DNA of 64,000 nt from Prosopocoilus inquinatus. Its lineage: Eukaryota > Arthropoda > Insecta > Coleoptera > Lucanidae. Shown piece after piece: positions 9,491 through 19,800 of this stretch. The DNA is taken from positions 992,001 to 1,056,000 of the forward strand of contig CM069871.1 of the NCBI GenBank assembly GCA_036172665.1. Reading direction: 5' to 3'. Under the pieces are notes generated by a model that had not been told where the DNA came from, ran no database searches, and saw only the letters and a list, made by a program, of their open reading frames with translations. The translations under genes were made by a program, and so were the position numbers. How positions within the stretch are numbered: position 1 is the first letter of the stretch; the number at the start of each line of letters is the position of its first letter.

Positions 9491-10502
9491 ATACGGATTG
9501 TAATTGCGTTAGGTCAAATCTCTTCCCTGAGTTTTTTTATTTTTTTTTTTATTTTGGATACAACGCTGAAGTAATAATAATAATAATAAGAAGAAGAACA
9601 TCCAGCGGCCGGCTTATCTCTAATCGAATATTTAAAGCAGGAAATTAGTTTCCCGGCCCCGAAACAAAGGCGAGCCTCGCAAACGCGTCATATTTTTTAC
9701 GCCCGGAAACAGACAGCCGGATTTTATTAAATGAAACGAGCATTCCGGCGGCGACCGCTGCGCCCCCTCCCGGAACGTGTTTGTATGACGAACCACTTAA
9801 TTTAGGCAGGAAGAGAAAGGGTCAAATCCCTAAGAACTCGCCGCGGTCGGAGGAGAGCTTTAGCGATGAAGATATTTATCACTCCGGCGCAGTCGGTTTT
9901 AGACTTAACAACCGCCCTCCCCCCAACCCCCTGCATAACAAACTATTTACGCGGGTATTATGTGTACTTTGCAGCTGGAACGTTATTGGAGCGGGCAAAC
10001 TTTTAGTTAGTATTTATTATAAAGGCATGATAATAATGTTCCACCTTTGAGGTCTTAGTTTGGGAGAGCATCTTTCGCTCTGCAAAAACACGCAGTTAAC
10101 TTAATTTATCGCCGTACTCTCTCTTGTAATGAACTGCTATTACCTTCCCTCTTTTGTTATTACAACGGTGTATGCACTGCATTTAAACTGTTGTAATAAC
10201 CGTTATATTACATTTTAATAACTTATTTCGCACCTGCATTCACTGTGATGATAAAGCGCTCGGGATTTGCTGCCCAGTTTTGCTTGAATTTATTACAAGA
10301 ACACATTAAACTTGGAAATTGCATTCGGTTTAGAACAGAACTCGTTAAACAAATCAGAAATCCCTTTAGTGTTTCTTTCCGTGACGTACTGAAAGCACGA
10401 AAGCAGAGTGGGTTGCCTAATTCTGAAATTTAAGGCGTCTCGAGCCGTAACGCACACAAAATGCAACCTTTATATATTATATACGTGCCGAAGATGCCTC
10501 GC
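9491..10502. other. CpG-rich non-repetitive block, candidate conserved non-coding DNA
   Basis: From about 9600 to 9950 the composition shifts to CpG-rich, unique sequence (GCGGCCGGC, GGCGGCGACCGCTGCGCC) with no internal repeats, unlike its surroundings. An 89-codon frame at 9781-10050 has a charged start but lacks a plausible upstream acceptor and resembles no family I know. Such islands near large insect genes often carry enhancers; this is inference only. 9950-10502 shows no feature. Confidence 0.4.
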
Positions 10503-10696
10503 TGTTCACCCTCGATGTTTAGGTCGCGTTCGATACCGCAATATCATCTTGATATAAAACGATTGTAGACTTTTAAATAAAACCGCGCATATCGAAGATG
10601 AATAGTGCCCCCCGTTTTCGAAATGCGCGATTTCGTTTAAATCTATGTGTTTATTTTATCGAGCTATGAACGACACCTAAACATTGAGGGTGAACA
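10503..10696. mobile_element. MITE with about 22-bp inverted ends
   Basis: TGTTCACCCTCGATGTTTAG at 10503 is mirrored by CTAAACATTGAGGGTGAACA ending at 10696 (one mismatch). The interior is about 150 bp, CpG-containing and non-coding. Superfamily not assigned; no clear target duplication was seen. Confidence 0.6.
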
Positions 10697-11079
10697 ATAG
10701 TGAAGCATGTTTGTACCCTTAGAATACAGTACAAGCCTAATGAAGAATTTGGAAAAACAAGGATAGCGTTATTGAAAAACCATGAAAGACAGAAAGGAAG
10801 CCATGAACCCTCACTGCATAATAAGGTTGGAACTCGCTGTAGTTTCTGTGCCTTCCTCCACAAAGCAGTTTTTGGTAAAGAAAAAGAAATAAATAATGAA
10901 ACATAGGTATTTGTAATACTTCTGTCAAAGGAGAAGGAAGAGAAGGAGAATCAAAACGAAGACGAATGAGTGAGAGGCATTAGAGTAGCAGAAACTAAAG
11001 AAAAAACCTGATATGGGAACATTATGTCAGTAATAAATCAATTTGTTTTTGGAAGTGGAAGTGAAGAAAGGAAAGATCC

Positions 11080-14000
11080 AGAACGCCGGAAATTAAAGGC
11101 GAAGAAATGAGACTCCAACGAAGAGGCTTGAAGAACAAATTCGGTTGGAAATGGAAGCAGAAGAGGAAGACGAACAAAAACATAAAGAAGGAAAAAGGCC
11201 AAAATTACTTTCGATTGAAGAATGAGAAGTAAAGAAGAAAAATGGTGAAGGAAAGTCAGTTTAGTGTGGATGTGAAGGACACAGTAAATTAAAATTAACA
11301 AAAAAAAAGGAAAAACGTAGGTATATGAAAGCGAAAATAATGTCCCAAGAAATTAGAAAATTTACAGCATCATGGGACAGAGTGAAGGAAGAAACCAAAG
11401 CAAAAGTGAAGAAAATACAAGGCAAGGGAAAGAAGCCAAAATTAAAGGCGAAGAAATGAGATTCCAACGAGGAGGCTTGAAGAACAAATTCGGTAGGAAA
11501 TGGAAGCGGAAGAGGAAGGAGAGCAAAAACAAGAAAGATTTCTTAATTTTCGATTAAAGAATGAGAAGTAAAGAAGAAAAAGGGACAAGAAGGAAAGTCA
11601 GTAGCGGGGATATGTAGAACACAGAAAACCAAATTAAAAAAAGGAAAGGAAAAACGTATATGAAAGAGAAAATAACGTCCCAAGAAATAAGAAAATCTAC
11701 AAAATCGTGGGACAGAGTCAAGGAAGAAACCAAAGCGAGAGTGAAGAAAGTACAAGGCAAGGGAAAGAAGCCAAAATGAAAGGCGAAGAAATCAGATTCC
11801 AAACAAAGAGGCTTGAAGAACAAATTCAGTTGGAAATGGAAGCGGAAGAGGAAGGAGAGCTAAAACAGAAAGAATTTTTAATTTTCGATTAAAGAATAAG
11901 AAGCAAAGAAGGAAAAGGTGGAAGAAGGAAAGTCAGTAGTGGGGATATGAAGAACACAGAAAACCAAATTAAAAAATAGAAAGGAAAAACGTATGTATAT
12001 GAAAGAGAAAATAACGTCCCAAGAAATTAGAAAATTTACAAAATCATGGGACAGTGTGAATGAAGAAAGCAAAGCGAAAGTGAAGAAAATACAAGGCAAG
12101 GGAAAGAAGCCGAAATTAAAGGCGAAGAAATGAGATTCCAATGAGGAGGCTTGAAGAACAAATTCACTTGGAAATGGAAGCGGAAGAGGAAGTAAAGCAA
12201 AAACAGAAAGAATTTTTAATTTCCGATTAAAGAATGAGAAGTAAAGAAGAACAAGGGGGAAGAAGGAAAGTCAGTAGCGGGGATATGTAGAACACCGAAA
12301 ACCAAATTTAAAAATAGAAAGGAAAAACGTATATGAAAGAGAAAATAACGTCCCAAAAAATTAGAAAATCTACAAAATCGTGGGACAGAGTCAAGGAAGA
12401 AACCAAAGCGAAAGTGAAGAAAATACAAGGCAAGGGAAAGAAGCCGAAATTAAAGGCGAAGAAATGAGATTCCAACGAGGAGGCTTGAAGAACAAATTCG
12501 GTAGGAAATGGAAGCGGAAGAGGAAGGAGAGCAAAAACAAGAAAGATTTCTTAATTTTCGATTAAAGAATGAGAAGTAAAGAAGAAAAAGGGACAAGAAG
12601 GAAAGTCAGTAGCGGGGATATGTAGAACACAGAAAACCAAATTAAAAAAAGGAAAGGAAAAACGTATATGAAAGAGAAAATAACGTCCCAAGAAATTAGA
12701 AAATCTACAAAATCGTGGGACAGAGTCAAGGAAGAAACCAAAGCGAGAGTGAAGAAAGTACAAGGCAAGGGAAAGAAGCCAAAATGAAAGGCGAAGAAAT
12801 CAGATTCCAAACAAAGAGGCTTGAAGAACAAATTCAGTTGGAAATGGAAGCGGAAGAGGAAGGAGAGCTAAAACAGAAAGAATTTTTAATTTTCGATTAA
12901 AGAATAAGAAGCAAAGAAGGAAAAGGTGGAAGAAGGAAAGTCAGTAGTGGGGATATGAAGAACACAGAAAACCAAATTAAAAAATAGAAAGGAAAAACGT
13001 ATGTATATGAAAGAGAAAATAACGTCCCAAGAAATTAGAAAATTTACAAAATCATGGGACAGTGTGAATGAAGAAAGCAAAGCGAAAGTGAAGAAAATAC
13101 AAGGCAAGGGAAAGAAGCCGAAATTAAAGGCGAAGAAATGAGATTCCAATGAGGAGGCTTGAAGAACAAATTCACTTGGAAATGGAAGCGGAAGAGGAAG
13201 TAAAGCAAAAACAGAAAGAATTTTTAATTTCCGATTAAAGAATGAGAAGTAAAGAAGAACAAGGGGGAAGAAGGAAAGTCAGTAGCGGGGATATGTAGAA
13301 CACCGAAAACCAAATTTAAAAATAGAAAGGAAAAACGTATATGAAAGAGAAAATAACGTCCCAAAAAATTAGAAAATCTACAAAATCGTGGGACAGAGTC
13401 AAGGAAGAAACCAAAGCGAAAGTGAAGAAAATACAAGGCAAGGGAAAGAAGCCGAAATTAAAGGCGAAGAAATGAGATTCCAACGAGGAGGCTTGAAGAA
13501 CAAATTCAGTTGAAAATGGAAGCGGAAGAGGAAGTAGAGCAAAAACAGAAAGATTTTTTAATTTTCGATTGAAGGATGAGAAGTAAAGAAGAAAAAGGGG
13601 GAAGAAGGAAAGTCAGTAGCGGGGATATGTAGAACACAGAAAACCAAATTTAAAAAAAGAAAGGAAAAACGTATATGAAAGAGAAAATAACGTCCCAAGA
13701 AATTAGAAAATCTACAAAATCGTGGGACAGAGTCAAGGAAGAAACCAAAGCGAAAGTGAAGAAAATACAAGGCAAGGGAAAGAAGCCAAAATGAAAGGCG
13801 AAGAAATCAGATTCCAAACAAAGAGGCTTGAAGAAGAAATTCGGTGGGAAATGGAAGCGGAAGAGGAAGGAGAGCAAAAACCGAAAGAATTTCTAATTTT
13901 CGATAAAAGAACGAGAAGCAGAGAAGAAAAAGGTGGAAGAAGGAAAGTCAATAGTGGGGATATGAAGAACACAGAAAACCAAATTTAAAAAAAGAAAGAA

Positions 14001-14450
14001 CAAAACGTATGTATATGAAAGAGAAAATAACGTCCCAAGAAATTAGAAAATCTACAAAATCGTGGAACAGAGTGACGGAAGAAACCACAGCGAAAGTGAA
14101 GAAAATACAAGGGAAGGGAAAGAAGCCAAAATTAAAAGCGAAGAAATGAGGCTTGAAGAACAAATTCAGTTGGAAATGGAAGCGGAAGAGGAAGGAGAGC
14201 AAACACAGAAAAAAATTTTAATTTTCGATTAAAGAATGAGAAGTAAAGAAGAAAAAGGTGGAAGAAGGAAAGTTAGCAGTGTGGATATGAAGAACACGGA
14301 AAACCAAATTTAAAAAAAGAAAGGAAAAACGTATATGAAAGAGAAAATAACGTCCCAAGACAGTAGAAGATTTGCAAAATCGTGGGAGAGAGTGAAGGAA
14401 GAAACAAGGAGAGCGAAAGTGAAGAGTATACGTGAAGGGAAAGAAGCCAA
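11080..14450 (+). repeat. Purine-rich 336-bp tandem array, about 10 copies
   Basis: The landmark TGGGACAGAGT (or TGGGACAGTGT) recurs at about 11372, 11708, 12045, 12380, 12716, 13052, 13388 and 13724, with diverged copies at 14064 and 14384: spacing 334-341 bp. The + strand is overwhelmingly A and G, with blocks such as GGAAGCGGAAGAGGAAGGAG. Because 336 is a multiple of three, each frame repeats in register. Short Lys/Glu-rich frames of about 61 codons recur on + and Phe/Ser-rich ones on -, but every monomer carries stops in all frames. The array decays at its 3' end. Considered a satellite-like array, not a gene. Confidence 0.9.
11369..13384 (+). repeat. 1008-bp higher-order repeat (two trimers)
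   Basis: Block 11369-12376 (three 336-bp monomers) recurs at 12377-13384 with very few differences. Variant features such as the TGTGAATGAAG monomer (12045, 13052) and the CTAAAACAGAAAG variant (11861, 12869) recur exactly 1008 bp apart. Monomers within a trimer differ more from each other than the two trimers do. This is the standard sign of a recent duplication of a three-monomer block by unequal exchange. Confidence 0.88.
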
Positions 14451-14807
14451 AGTGTAGGAGATTGATAAGATTACACGAAATCTGAACGCAAGTTAGTCAA
14501 ACTCAAAGTAAGAAATGAGTTTAAAGAAAGATGGGAGAAGGGAGGATCTAGAATACGTGATTTTAGAAAGTCTATCGAACGCTGAGCAAAATTTTAAAAT
14601 TTCTAAAAATAGAAGAACAAGAATTAACAAAGGAAAGGTGTGGTTGCAGAAGGCACAGAGAATTTAAAACAAAAAAGTTTATCTTTGCAGATCATGTTTA
14701 AGAGATTTTGAAAGTGGAAGAAAAACAAAAGAAGAAATAAAATGGAACCTATAGGGTGAGATTGGCGAAGACAAAAGCAAAACCTTCCAGTTAAATCAAA
14801 TATGCAA

Positions 14808-15050
14808 AACCATTATAAGAAATGGAACTTCAGAAGACTTTGAAAATTAAAGAAGAACGAGAAGTGGAACCATTATAAGAAATGGAACTTTAGAAGACTT
14901 TGAAAATTAAAGAAGAACGAGAAGTGGAACCATTATAAGAAATGGAACTTTAGAAGACTTTGAAAATTAAAGAAGAACGAGAAGTGGAACCATTATAAGA
15001 AATGGAACTTCAGAAGACTTTGAAAATTAAAGAAGAACGAGAAGTGGAAG
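14808..15050 (+). repeat. 60-bp minisatellite, 4 copies
   Basis: Four nearly identical 60-bp units (AATGGAACTTCAGAAGACTT..., with CAG/TAG variation) lie head to tail at 14821, 14881, 14941 and 15001. The unit includes in-frame TAA stops, so it is not protein-coding. It continues the purine-rich character of the preceding array. Confidence 0.93.
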
Positions 15051-15308
15051 AAAGAACCGACGGACGAGGGGATGATGTGGAAAAGGCTGGAAAAACCAAA
15101 CGCCGAAAGTGAGATATGGAGGAAAAAAAAGAAGAATTTGATTTATATATCAGGCGAACTAGAAAGAATTGATCTCATTTGGAAAGTACGGAACGAAGGA
15201 AGAGCGGAAGTTGCATGAGATAAGATCATGAGAAAGAGAACACAAAACTTGAAAATAAATTGTTACGTGAAGATGAAAAGTAAAAAAAATAAATAAATAA
15301 TAACTTTC
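15051..15308. other. Purine-rich tail of the array, no gene
   Basis: GA-rich sequence without clear periodicity joins the 60-bp minisatellite to the palindrome at 15309. Confidence 0.5.
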
Positions 15309-15412
15309 TTGAATTCTTGGCTTCCGGTCGGCACCGCGTGTCTTGGATTTCTTCTGCTGGGCAGTAGAAGAAATCCGAGACAGGCGGTTCCAACCGGAAG
15401 CCAAGAATTCAA
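15309..15412. repeat. Near-perfect 104-bp palindrome (hairpin candidate)
   Basis: TTGAATTCTTGGCTTCCGGT at the left is mirrored by ACCGGAAGCCAAGAATTCAA at the right. Arms of about 52 bp pair with roughly six mismatches and no indels, leaving almost no loop (CTGCTGGGCAG at the centre). It could be a snap-back MITE or the template of a hairpin RNA. Nothing in the flanks shows a target duplication. Confidence 0.85.
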
Positions 15413-15556
15413 CCAAGGACGACGCGACGATTCCGAAATCCTTCAAGTTAAACTTTCTTTACAAAAGGCGACACAATTTTTGACTGTACTTAGAATATCA
15501 GAAAGAAAGAAAAATTGAATGGACAATGAAGTCTAAAGCGGAAGTTTCTGTGTCTC

Positions 15557-16258
15557 TTGTTAACAGAAGTCGCTGCTGATTCATTTTTTATTTAATTTTA
15601 TTGTCGAAAACGATAAAAACCGAAATGACTTAAGTTGCCAACTCCCAAAGTGGTTTAGTGATTTGGAGGGAAAAGAATTCAGCCCACTTAGTATTGGGCG
15701 CTTTTTACGCCGAATGAACTAGCATTTACTCCTGCGACCTTTCTGCGGCCTCCGATGCGACGCATCAAATTGTTATTGAGTAGGATGGGAAGGAGTGCAC
15801 GTTGTGGGCGATACTAATACAGTCTGAGTACTAAATTTTCATACCATTCGCGGAACAAGTGGTCTGAATTCTTTTCCCTGGTGATTTGTTAACTAAAGCT
15901 GGTGACTTTCTTGTTAAAACGAGTCCAAGTTAGAGACCTACTTGTAAATAGAGACCCTGACCCTGAACAGAGAATCGCAGAGTACGCGGAAATTCGTTTT
16001 GTGCGCTGGTGAAAAAAAAGCCTTGATCTTAAAGAATCAGATTAAGATACAGAGATTCCGCCTTCTTAAAAGATACACGTCGTAATGTTTTTAAATACTG
16101 GAACACGCATTGCGGACGAAAAGTTGTTAGTGATTAAAACCTCCCCTAGTGTAAGTGCCAAAATCATACGTGTACAGTTAATTTATTTTTTTATAATAAA
16201 TACATTTTATACTGCACTTCGCTCTAATTAATCTCCCGTTCGAAAATTTCCGTAACAA
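15557..16258 (+). mobile_element. Candidate solo LTR, low confidence
   Basis: A 702-bp segment runs from TTGTTAAC to CGTAACAA, with 6-bp inverted ends TTGTTA/TAACAA, and is flanked by TCTC on both sides (15553-15556, 16259-16262). Its 3' part has an AATAAA-like signal (about 16195-16200) and an end (TTTCCGTAACA) resembling the clearer LTR at 35664-36020. The first bases are not the usual TG. An inner pair of inverted segments (GGGAAAAGAATTCAG at about 15669 and its complement near 15866) could instead mark a smaller MITE. Confidence 0.4.
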
Positions 16259-16262
16259 TCTC

Positions 16263-16622
16263 AATTTATCTCTGTGGAAGTAATAAAAATAAAAAGTAGC
16301 AAATTGATAAGGCCGTCGTTCAATCTTCCCCGTAAACCCCACAAAGCACAAATAAAACCAAACAAATCGCCATGAGACGTCACATAATGCACTTTTAATA
16401 TCCGGATATTATCGGAAACAGATTGGCCCTTTATCATTTTCTCTTCCTCTGTGGCCGTAATAAAGGGCCGCCGCCCCGGCTCCGACAAAGGACGGCTTAC
16501 GTAATCGCGCGGGATCCCCCCGTGATAAATGCGGGATATTAAAAAAAAAAAAATTATATATATGCGTCCATTTGTTACCCTCTTGCACTGTGTTTCTCTT
16601 ACAGCGTGTTCTGTTGTTGCAG
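16263..16622 (+). other. CpG-rich intron end with acceptor of first visible spondin exon
   Basis: The region 16300-16520 is unique and CpG-rich (CGCCGCCCCGGCTCCGACAA). The last 60 bases form a pyrimidine-rich tract ending TTGTTGCAG at 16622. A second AG at 16604 (TTTCTCTTACAG) lies 18 nt upstream in the same phase, so either acceptor would keep the frame. The 16622 site is preferred because the following residues GRSHD match the Spondin_N family at a position where family members have Gly. Confidence 0.55.
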
Positions 16623-16834
16623 GTCGGAGCCACGATAAATCGTTTACGTTGTTTCGCCTCGGCCAGCGTTCATCTGCCGGCGTAAAAGCTTTCGCGGAAA
16701 CGGGTCGTTCCGATGTCCTGGAGGAGCAAAGCCAAGGCGAGGGTGGAATTTACGATGAGTTCAATGCGCCCCCGATTCCGGCCGGGGTCGGACGCACGGA
16801 AGCAGAGTTTTTCGTTGACGGGAATCATTCTAAG
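16623..16834 (+). CDS. mspo: Spondin exon A (Spondin_N, N-terminal part)
   Basis: Encodes residues 1-71, from the split Gly of GRSHDKSF to VDGNHSK. It matches the Spondin_N core (GVKAFAETGRSDVLEE, then APPIP and FFVDG). Acceptor TTGTTGCAG; donor AAG|GTATTT, phase 0. The same frame stays open upstream to an ATG at 16561-16563 through the pyrimidine tract (see findings). Mariner-type CCCTGTATA repeats begin within 60 bp downstream. Confidence 0.85.
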
Positions 16835-19800
16835 GTATTTATCAGTAACAAACGTTGACAAGATGGAAAGTGTTTACAAGACTTAAAATCGTAACACCCT
16901 GTATAAACGAATATTTTTATACTTTGTTCTTCATTTTAAGATAGATAAATTTATCGGTATCACCTTTGTTAACAAGGTACATACTACAAGAGATGAAAAA
17001 TGTATATAGCCCATAAAATCGTATCACCCTGAACATACGGGGTGTTCCAACATTAAGTTTCTGGGCAATATTTCGGTAACTACGGGAGATACAAAAAAAG
17101 TTTCAAGACATTATTGTTTTGAATTCTAGAGGTCTACAAGATAAAAGTATTTTGGTCTATACAGGATGCATCAAAATAGTAGTTCTGGATGCAAACTTAT
17201 TATTTCAAACGGTACACCCTGTATGCGACGTCAAATTTGGATTGCTCATAAAATTCTGCACACTTTTTGTATATCATATTCTATGCCTAAATCGAACCGT
17301 TCTAAAGATATTTACCATTTTATTTAAAAACTGTCATTTGCAACTTTTATTTTATTTATTTATTTATTTTTAGTTCTGAGAGAAAGCGCAGATGTGGTTG
17401 ATGCTTAAGCTTACCATAAACGATTATTAAATATATTTACTACATCGACTTGCTACAAGCTTTCCAGTCTCTAAAGCCTCGGTTTCCTAGCCAGGGTAAC
17501 GGTACCGTAATATAGCGGTCGTAAGTTGGCAGGGAATGACGTCACAAACCGCGCTAAGTTCGTTAAATCCATTTGGTTTCCTAGAACAAGCCACCGTCAC
17601 CTAAAAATACATAAAAGATTTTTTTAAACTTTATTTTTTTAAACTTTGCCTAAATATGTTAGTAATGTGGTAATGTCAAATCCAAATAGATGATCGTGAA
17701 ATATATAAAATGCGTACGCACCGTCGTTTTTTCTTGCTTGTTTTACGTCAGTGTACGTCATTTTTCAACGTCATATGACGTCATTCACCGTCGTATTACG
17801 GCCGCTACAACACGGTGCCGTTGTCCTAGGAAACCGAGGCTTAACCCAATCGAAAGATTGAAAAAGTACGAACTAAACTGAAAATTACTGAAGCACAAAA
17901 GAAGGGCCATACGAAAACTAAAAAAATTAAAATTAGAGCTAATTGACCTACTCATCAGAGGGACTCGATTCTAAAGAAATTCGAGATGAAAGCGTACAAA
18001 CTCTAAAAGTACGAATGATAAACCTATAAGCAGGAATAACAAACAATTAAATAGATCGTTAAAAATCGGGGTATATAATTTCTTCTTTATTCTTAATTTT
18101 AGAAATTAAAAGTGTTTACGACATTTAAGAATTGTGTCACCCTGTATACGAGAAAGAGAGAAACAAACAAATAAATTATTAAGACTTGAGGTAGACATTT
18201 TCTTCTTCATTCTTTAAGTTATAAAAGAAGTTGATTCTTGTGCGATGAGAATTGTAAGTAAAAAGTTTTTTTTTAAACTTGAAACGGACAAAATTATGAA
18301 GGGAAAACACTCAACGTTTCGCTATAACAGTCATCATCATAGTTATCAATAGCGAAACGTTGAGTGTTTTCCCTTAATAATTTTGTCCGTTTCAAGTTAA
18401 AAAAAAAACTTTTTACTTTATATTATAACTGGAAATGAAAATTGCTCACAACTTTTAAAATCGTGTCACCCTGTATACGAGAAAAAGAAACAAACAAATT
18501 GTTAAGACTTGAAGTAGACAATTTCTTTTTCTTCATTCTTAATCAGAAATTGAAAATGCTTACAAGCTTTAAAATCGTGTCACCCTGTCTACGAGAATGA
18601 AGAAAGAAGCAAATAAATTGTTAAGGCTTGAAGTGGACAATTTCTTCTGTCTGAGCATTTGTGCGGCAAAAGGGTGTAAAAAAAAATGATGAGGGTTGGA
18701 TGGGCGTCGTGAATGGGGGGCACTGTCCCGGTAATGAGAGATCGATACCTGCAAACTAATAGACTCGATAAGACATTGTGTCACTCTGTCGAAGATTCGA
18801 GCTGTAGATGGCGTTGCTCGACGTATTTACTGTCATCCGTCTGTCGGCGAAGAGCAAGTCAATTCTGAAGGCGTTAGATGCGATCTCGGTGTTCTATCTT
18901 TTCTTTTTTAATCGATGAACGAAACGTCTAGGATTTTTATAATAGATACGTATTATCATCGCATGCGCATTTGAAAATCAAAGCCACGTGATCTCTTAAT
19001 TATTGTTAGTAAATATTATTTTTTTCTTTTGTATTGGCAAGACTGACACGAGTAAGTTTTAGTGGAAACTTCATTACGATACGATTTCTTTTGACGTATG
19101 TATTTTCTACGTATGCGTATTTGTTCTTTATTTATACAAAGTTAGGTTGGCAACATTGGGTGTGAAGAGAGTGAAGTAAGTAACAGAAACATATTATTAT
19201 GGAAGCCGTTGTGCTGTTATGTACTCCGATTATTAACGATAATAAAGAAATTAGTGACTTTATTTACAAAATATCGGCCACCTACAATTAGAATTATATT
19301 TATTTTATTATATTGCACTAATTGTTACAGAAATTGAATTTTTATACTGGGTTGTCAATGTTAACTGCCCTTAGTTGGCAATACTTTATTTAAGGTGGCA
19401 CGATTGAATAATTGCCTACCATGTTCTGTTCTATGTCCGGTTTTAATCTGTCAAAAGAAGGTTATGTTTTGGTTATGTCGTTCTTATGACAGTAAGCACG
19501 AGTGACAGCGCAACGTCTGACAGTTCGGCGGAAATAATAAATTACCGAATCATGTTTGTAAACCATCAAACATAAAAATGCACTAATGCGGGGATCTTTT
19601 TGTTGCCAACCCCGGACACTTCTCACTGGTTGGTCGATTGTGTAAAGTGTGTTGCCTACATCGACATATTACGCGACTTTATTTTTCCAATTTAAAACTA
19701 GTTAATTTCATGTGTGTCTAACTTTTGACACAACTTGTAATATTTATTGCAAATTGTTAAATAAATCTAAAAAAATCTAAATCTTAAGAAATCGTAGATA

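Noticed and set aside
9781..10050. 89-codon charged frame in CpG-rich DNA as a possible exon
   Set aside because: No plausible acceptor or donor at its borders and no family resemblance. Kept only as part of a candidate conserved block.
11543..14202. Recurring frames of 61-89 codons on both strands of the 336-bp array
   Set aside because: Each monomer has stops in all frames. Recurrence reflects a period divisible by three, not selection.
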